From: VBDM01 sp035637655
GTDB taxonomy: Bacteria; Pseudomonadota; Gammaproteobacteria; Burkholderiales; SG8-39
DNA length: 10,304 nucleotides
Assembly (NCBI GenBank): GCA_035637655.1
Contig: DASPWT010000089.1
Coordinates: 1-10,304 of the forward strand
Direction: 5' to 3'
In this document: one piece after another, positions 6,876 to 10,304 of the stretch
How the letters are laid out: each line of letters opens with the position of its first letter
Position numbering within the stretch: the first letter of the stretch is position 1
Made by a program: the position numbers and the translations under genes
The notes under the pieces: model-generated
Databases searched by the model: none
What the model was told of the DNA's origin: nothing
Seen by the model: only the letters and a program-made list of their open reading frames with translations

Positions 6876-8020
6876 GCGAGGCCGCGGCCCCCGGGCCCAA
6901 GAAGTCGGTCGCGCTCTCCGGAGTCCCGGCCGGCAACACGGCGCTGTGCACGGTCGGCCGCAGCGGCAACGACCTGCATTACCGCGGCTACGATATCCTC
7001 GATTTCGCCGACCAGGCCGAATTCGAGGAAGTCGCCTACCTGCTGGTCCACGAGAAGCTGCCCAACGCAGGAGAGCTTGCCGCCTACAAAAACAAGCTCA
7101 AAGGTCTGCGCGGCTTGCCGCCGACGGTGAAAGCGGCGCTCGAAGCCGTGCCCGCTTCGGCTCACCCCATGGACGTGATGCGCACCGGAGCATCGGTTCT
7201 GGGTACCGCCGAGCCCGAAAAAGAAGACCATGGCCTGCGCGGGGCGCAAGATATCGCCGACCGGCTGATGGCCTCGCTCGGCTCGATGCTGCTCTACTGG
7301 CATCACTTCAGCCATGGGCGCAAACGCATCGAAGTGCAAACCGACGACGATTCCATCGGCGGGCACTTCCTGCACCTGCTGCACGGGAAGCCGCCTTCGG
7401 CCGAGTGGGTGCGCGCGATGCACACCTCGCTCATCCTCTACGCCGAGCACGAGTTCAACGCCTCGACTTTCACCGCCCGGGTGATCGCCGGCACCGGATC
7501 GGACATCTACTCGGCGATCTGCGGAGGCATCGGCGCCCTGCGCGGTCCCAAGCACGGCGGAGCGAACGAGTTCGCTTTCGAGGTGCAGTCGCGCTACGCG
7601 GACGCCGGCGAGGCGGAGGCCGACGTCGTGCGCCGGGTGCGGAACAAGGAAATCGTCATCGGTTTCGGCCACCCGGTCTACACCACGGGCGATCCGCGCA
7701 ACCAGGTCATCAGGGAAGTGGCCCGGCGCCTCTCGAAGACTCAAAAGGACATGAAGCTCTTCGACATCGCGGAGCGGCTCGAGCAGGTGATGCGGCGGGA
7801 AAAGAAGATGTTCGCCAATCTGGACTGGTATAGTGCGGTCTCCTATCACATGATGGGCGTGCCCACCGCGATGTTCACCCCGATTTTCGTCATCTCGCGC
7901 ACCTCGGGCTGGTCGGCGCACATCATCGAGCAGAGAATCGACGGTAAAATCATCCGTCCGGGCGCCGTTTACACCGGCCCCGAAGACCGGCCATGGGTAC
8001 CGCTCAAGGAGCGCCGGTAA
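6872..8020 (+). CDS. prpC: 2-Methylcitrate synthase PrpC
   Basis: PrpC condenses propionyl-CoA with oxaloacetate to 2-methylcitrate. The product has 382 residues and the citrate synthase fold, shorter than GltA because it lacks the N-terminal domain. The 2-methylcitrate synthase opening KKSVALSGVPAGNTALCTVG is clear, followed by LYAEHEFNASTF, GPKHGGANE (His228), GFGHPVYTTGDPR (His267) and NLDWYSAVSYHMMG (Asp318), which give the catalytic triad. The end (IIRPGAVYTGPEDRPWVPL) is typical. The start ATG shares ATGA with the prpB stop, so translation is probably coupled. PrpC enzymes often retain some citrate synthase activity, but the position beside prpB and prpD makes the methylcitrate role secure. 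Confidence 0.97.
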   Translation: MSEAAAPGPKKSVALSGVPAGNTALCTVGRSGNDLHYRGYDILDFADQAEFEEVAYLLVHEKLPNAGELAAYKNKLKGLRGLPPTVKAALEAVPASAHPMDVMRTGASVLGTAEPEKEDHGLRGAQDIADRLMASLGSMLLYWHHFSHGRKRIEVQTDDDSIGGHFLHLLHGKPPSAEWVRAMHTSLILYAEHEFNASTFTARVIAGTGSDIYSAICGGIGALRGPKHGGANEFAFEVQSRYADAGEAEADVVRRVRNKEIVIGFGHPVYTTGDPRNQVIREVARRLSKTQKDMKLFDIAERLEQVMRREKKMFANLDWYSAVSYHMMGVPTAMFTPIFVISRTSGWSAHIIEQRIDGKIIRPGAVYTGPEDRPWVPLKERR

Positions 8021-8044
8021 TACTGGAATGAAGGGAAAACCGCC

Positions 8045-8557
8045 ATGAAGTCATTGAGGCTCGCATTCCTCGCCGCGCTCGCCGGCCCTTGCGCCGCGGT
8101 CGCTTCGCCGGCCGGGGACCTCGCCGGCACCTGGGAATGCCGTCAGCCCGGGATCCAATACCGCAACAAGCCTCCCATTCTCTACGTCGCCGAAACCGGT
8201 GGAGATCAGTCGCAGGTTACGATCGAGGTGGACGGGTTTGCGCGTGAAATCTACGGCCGCTCGGAAATCGCTGCCGACCAGGGCGGATGGTGGAAGGTCA
8301 AGCCGGCGCAGGGGCAGGAATTCATGATCCGGCCCGATGACGGCGCGAAGCAGCGCACGCCCGGCATGGGCTTGCGTTTCGCTGATTCGAAAAGCGACTA
8401 TCGCTGCCTGCGGCTTCCGCCGTCGGGCGCGCAGGGCCTGCCGCTTGCTCCGCAGAACGTTCCGTCCGAGCCGCAGGGCAGCCCGCCTTCCGGGGAGCCG
8501 GGAGTGCAGCCGACCGACGTGCCGAATGAAGAGGGTCCCATCAAAAAAGAATATTGA
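8045..8557 (+). CDS. Unrecognised secreted protein inside the prp operon
   Basis: I do not recognise this 170-residue protein. It begins MKSLRLAFLAALAGPCAAVA, a clear Sec signal peptide with probable cleavage after AVA at residue 20. The Cys at 16 is preceded by Pro, so a lipobox is unlikely. The mature part opens GDLAGTWECRQPG and has two cysteines, Cys32 and Cys121 (in YRCLRL), that could form a disulfide in the periplasm. The middle has beta-rich alternating segments (ILYVAETGG, VTIEVDGF). The GTW start and YRCL end suggest a small lipocalin-like barrel, which is only a guess. The last ~45 residues are rich in Pro, Gly, Gln and Glu and look disordered. A fair ribosome site (GAAGGGA) precedes the ATG. 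The stop overlaps the prpD start as TGATG, which ties its expression to prpD. Confidence 0.85.
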   Translation: MKSLRLAFLAALAGPCAAVASPAGDLAGTWECRQPGIQYRNKPPILYVAETGGDQSQVTIEVDGFAREIYGRSEIAADQGGWWKVKPAQGQEFMIRPDDGAKQRTPGMGLRFADSKSDYRCLRLPPSGAQGLPLAPQNVPSEPQGSPPSGEPGVQPTDVPNEEGPIKKEY

Positions 8558-9984
8558 TGTCCGCGCCCGTTTCCAATGTCCGGCCCAAACCGGACAAGGT
8601 CCTCGTCGACATCGCCGACTATGTCGGCAAATATGAAATAAAAAGCGCGGAAGCCTACGACACCGCGCGGCTGTGCCTGATGGACACGCTCGGATGCGGC
8701 CTGGAGGCCCTCGATTATCCCGCGTGCACCAAGCTTCTCGGGCCGCTCGTTCCGGGAACGGCGGTCTCCAAGGGCGCGCGCGTCCCCGGCACGCGCCTCG
8801 AGCTGGACCCGGTGCAGGCGGCCTTCAGCATCGGCGCGGCCATCCGCTGGCTCGATTTCAACGATACCTGGCTCGCCGCGGAGTGGGGCCACCCCTCGGA
8901 CAACCTCGGCGGAATTCTCGCGGTCGCAGACTGGCTGTCCCGCAACGGCGCTTCGATCGTCATGCGCGACGTGCTCACCGCGATGATCCAGGCGCACGAG
9001 ATCCAGGGCGTGATCGCCCTCGAGAACAGCTTCAACCGCGTCGGTCTCGATCACGTGGTGCTGGTGAAGGTCGCCTCCACCGCGGTCGTCTCGAAGCTGC
9101 TGGGCCTTTCGCGCGAAGCGATCGTCAACGCCGTCTCCCACGCCTGGGTGGACGGCCACAGCCTGAGGACTTACCGCCACGCTCCCAACACCGGCTCGCG
9201 CAAGTCCTGGGCGGCGGGCGACGCGAGTTCGCGGGCCGTGCGCCTCGCCCTGATCGCGAAGACCGGGGAGATGGGCTATCCGTCGGTGCTCACCGCCAAG
9301 ACCTGGGGCTTCTACGACGTGCTGTTTCGCGGCAAGCCGTTCCGGTTTCCGCGGCGCTACGGCTCCTACGTCATGGAGAACGTGCTGTTCAAGATCTCGT
9401 TTCCCGCCGAGTTCCATGCCCAGACCGCCGTGGAAGCGGCGGTCGAGCTGCATCCCGAGGTCAAGGATCGGCTTGCGGACATCAAGAAGATCGAAATCGT
9501 GACGCACGAATCGGCGATCCGCATCATCGACAAGAAGGGGCCGCTCAACAACCCGGCCGACCGCGACCACTGCATCCAGTACATGGTTGCCATCGGCCTG
9601 ATCAAAGGCGGTCTCAGCGCCGCCGACTACGAAGACGCCGTCGCCTCCGATCCGCGCATCGATGCGTTGCGCGCCAAGATGCGGTGCATCGAGAACAAGC
9701 GGTATTCGCGCGATTATCTCGACCCGAAAAAGCGCTCGATCGCGAACCAGCTGCAGATTTTCTTCAGGGACGGAACCAAGACGCGCAAGGTGGCGGTGGA
9801 ATATCCCATCGGTCACCGCCGCCGCCGTCACGAAGGCATTCCTTTGCTCGAAGCGAAATTCCGCAGGAACCTCGCCCGCCGCTTTCCGAAGGAACGGCGC
9901 GAGACGATTCTTGATTTGTGCAGCGATCCGAAGCGTCTTGAGGCGACGCCGGCCAACGAGTTCGTCGATCTATTTGTAATCTGA
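8557..9984 (+). CDS. prpD: 2-Methylcitrate dehydratase PrpD
   Basis: PrpD removes water from 2-methylcitrate to give 2-methylaconitate; it belongs to the MmgE/PrpD family and needs no Fe-S cluster. The product has 475 residues, close to the usual ~483. Characteristic segments are WLDFNDTWLAAEWGHPSDN (about 100-118), AHEIQGVIALENSFNRVGLDH, SLRTYRHAPNTGSRKSWAAGD, SYVMENVLFKISFPAEFH, IIDKKGPLNNPADRDHCIQY, VEYPIGHRRRR and the end NEFVDLFVI. These identify true PrpD rather than a distant aconitate-decarboxylase-like paralogue. I start at ATG 8557, which shares one base with the preceding stop. The in-frame TTG at 8554 is a weaker choice. There is no strong Shine-Dalgarno (AAAAAAGAA), so coupling with the upstream gene is likely. 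No acnD or prpF follows. Confidence 0.97.
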   Translation: MSAPVSNVRPKPDKVLVDIADYVGKYEIKSAEAYDTARLCLMDTLGCGLEALDYPACTKLLGPLVPGTAVSKGARVPGTRLELDPVQAAFSIGAAIRWLDFNDTWLAAEWGHPSDNLGGILAVADWLSRNGASIVMRDVLTAMIQAHEIQGVIALENSFNRVGLDHVVLVKVASTAVVSKLLGLSREAIVNAVSHAWVDGHSLRTYRHAPNTGSRKSWAAGDASSRAVRLALIAKTGEMGYPSVLTAKTWGFYDVLFRGKPFRFPRRYGSYVMENVLFKISFPAEFHAQTAVEAAVELHPEVKDRLADIKKIEIVTHESAIRIIDKKGPLNNPADRDHCIQYMVAIGLIKGGLSAADYEDAVASDPRIDALRAKMRCIENKRYSRDYLDPKKRSIANQLQIFFRDGTKTRKVAVEYPIGHRRRRHEGIPLLEAKFRRNLARRFPKERRETILDLCSDPKRLEATPANEFVDLFVI

Positions 9985-9997
9985 AGGACAACACCCG

Positions 9998-10072
9998 ATG
10001 TACCGCCGTGGCATCCTGCATCTGATCCCCGGTCGTCCAGAAACGATAGGAAAGGTGGTGTTCACGCGCTGA
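9998..10072 (+). CDS. Possible 24-residue peptide after prpD
   Basis: A short frame reads ATG (9998) to TGA (10072) and encodes MYRRGILHLIPGRPETIGKV plus VFTR. GAAGGA lies nine bases before the ATG, which is better than the ribosome site of prpD itself, and the frame starts 13 nt after the prpD stop. The peptide is basic and has no recognised motif. It could be a real small protein, the remnant start of a lost downstream gene, or chance. Confidence 0.25.
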   Translation: MYRRGILHLIPGRPETIGKVVFTR

Positions 10073-10111
10073 CGCCGAACGCGATCCCTGATCTTTTTTG
10101 GATCCCTTGCT

Positions 10112-10304
10112 TTAGAAGGCGACCACGGCTTCCAACGTGCCGTACCTGTAGCTGTAGCTTCCGATCCCGTCGCTCGTCACGACTGGCGTGTCGGTGTAAC
10201 CCGCGACGAGACGCAGCCAGCTCTGCCGCCAGCGCGGTGTTTCGAAGCCAAACTCGACCAGCCGCGCTCGCTTCCAATCCTCATCGGCACTGGCCTGCCG
10301 GCCG
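10112..10304 (-). CDS. C-terminus of a probable outer-membrane beta-barrel protein (partial)
   Basis: The minus-strand frame is open from the window edge to a TAA at 10114-10112 and gives 63 residues of the C-terminal end of a larger protein. It reads as real protein: FGFETPRWRQSWLRLVAGYT, then GIGSYSYRYGTLEAVVAF at the end. The last 14 residues alternate aromatic/hydrophobic with polar residues and finish in Phe, as in the C-terminal strand recognised by the BAM complex in outer-membrane proteins. The gene converges on prpD. The family cannot be named from this piece. A competing 71-codon minus-strand frame here (10062-10277) is arginine-rich and is judged a shadow. Confidence 0.55.
   Translation of the reverse strand, partial: GRQASADEDWKRARLVEFGFETPRWRQSWLRLVAGYTDTPVVTSDGIGSYSYRYGTLEAVVAF

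Noticed and set aside
8398..9831. 477-codon minus-strand open frame opposite prpD
   Set aside because: It is an antisense shadow of prpD with a composition typical of GC-rich reverse frames and no recognisable motif.
10083..10104. GATCC/GGATC hairpin with a T run between prpD and the convergent gene
   Set aside because: The stem is only 5 bp and the T run sits in the loop instead of after the stem, so it does not qualify as an intrinsic terminator on either strand.

Overview
This GC-rich window is a central-carbon locus that looks betaproteobacterial. The basis is the gene set and order (sdhCDAB-sdhE-gltA divergent from mdh) and proteins that keep the E. coli-type motifs of SdhA, SdhB, SdhD, PrpB, PrpC and PrpD, several at or near the same residue numbers. 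The exact genus cannot be told from the sequence alone. I see no phage, CRISPR, toxin-antitoxin, tRNA or rRNA genes.

Layout. The minus-strand block runs right to left from about 4845 to position 1: sdhC, sdhD, sdhA and sdhB (the four subunits of succinate dehydrogenase, complex II), sdhE (the flavinylation factor for SdhA), and gltA (citrate synthase, whose last few residues lie off the left edge). The gaps are short or overlapping, so this is one operon. The exception is the sdhB-sdhE gap, which is almost entirely filled by a ~90-bp imperfect inverted repeat that looks like a small REP/MITE-type insertion.

The plus-strand block runs from 4984 to 9984: mdh (malate dehydrogenase), prpB (2-methylisocitrate lyase), prpC (2-methylcitrate synthase), an unrecognised secreted protein of 170 residues, and prpD (2-methylcitrate dehydratase). 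Gaps are 8 nt, a 4-nt overlap, 24 nt and a 1-nt overlap, so this is probably also one operon. The ~140-bp region between the two blocks holds an extended -10 box for sdhC. This box overlaps a perfect 9-bp-arm palindrome that is a good candidate operator. A -10-like box lies before mdh.

Right end. After prpD there is a 24-codon reading frame with a good ribosome binding site. It is followed by the C-terminal 63 codons of a convergent minus-strand gene whose alternating aromatic/hydrophobic end and final Phe suggest an outer-membrane beta-barrel.

How it works together. Propionyl-CoA plus oxaloacetate gives 2-methylcitrate (PrpC). PrpD dehydrates this, an aconitase encoded elsewhere would rehydrate it, and PrpB splits 2-methylisocitrate into pyruvate and succinate. 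Succinate dehydrogenase oxidises the succinate to fumarate, and Mdh regenerates the oxaloacetate that PrpC and GltA both use. The locus therefore places the methylcitrate cycle beside the TCA enzymes that handle its product and its acceptor. The least explained parts are the secreted protein inside the prp operon, the palindrome, the inverted repeat and the short frame after prpD.
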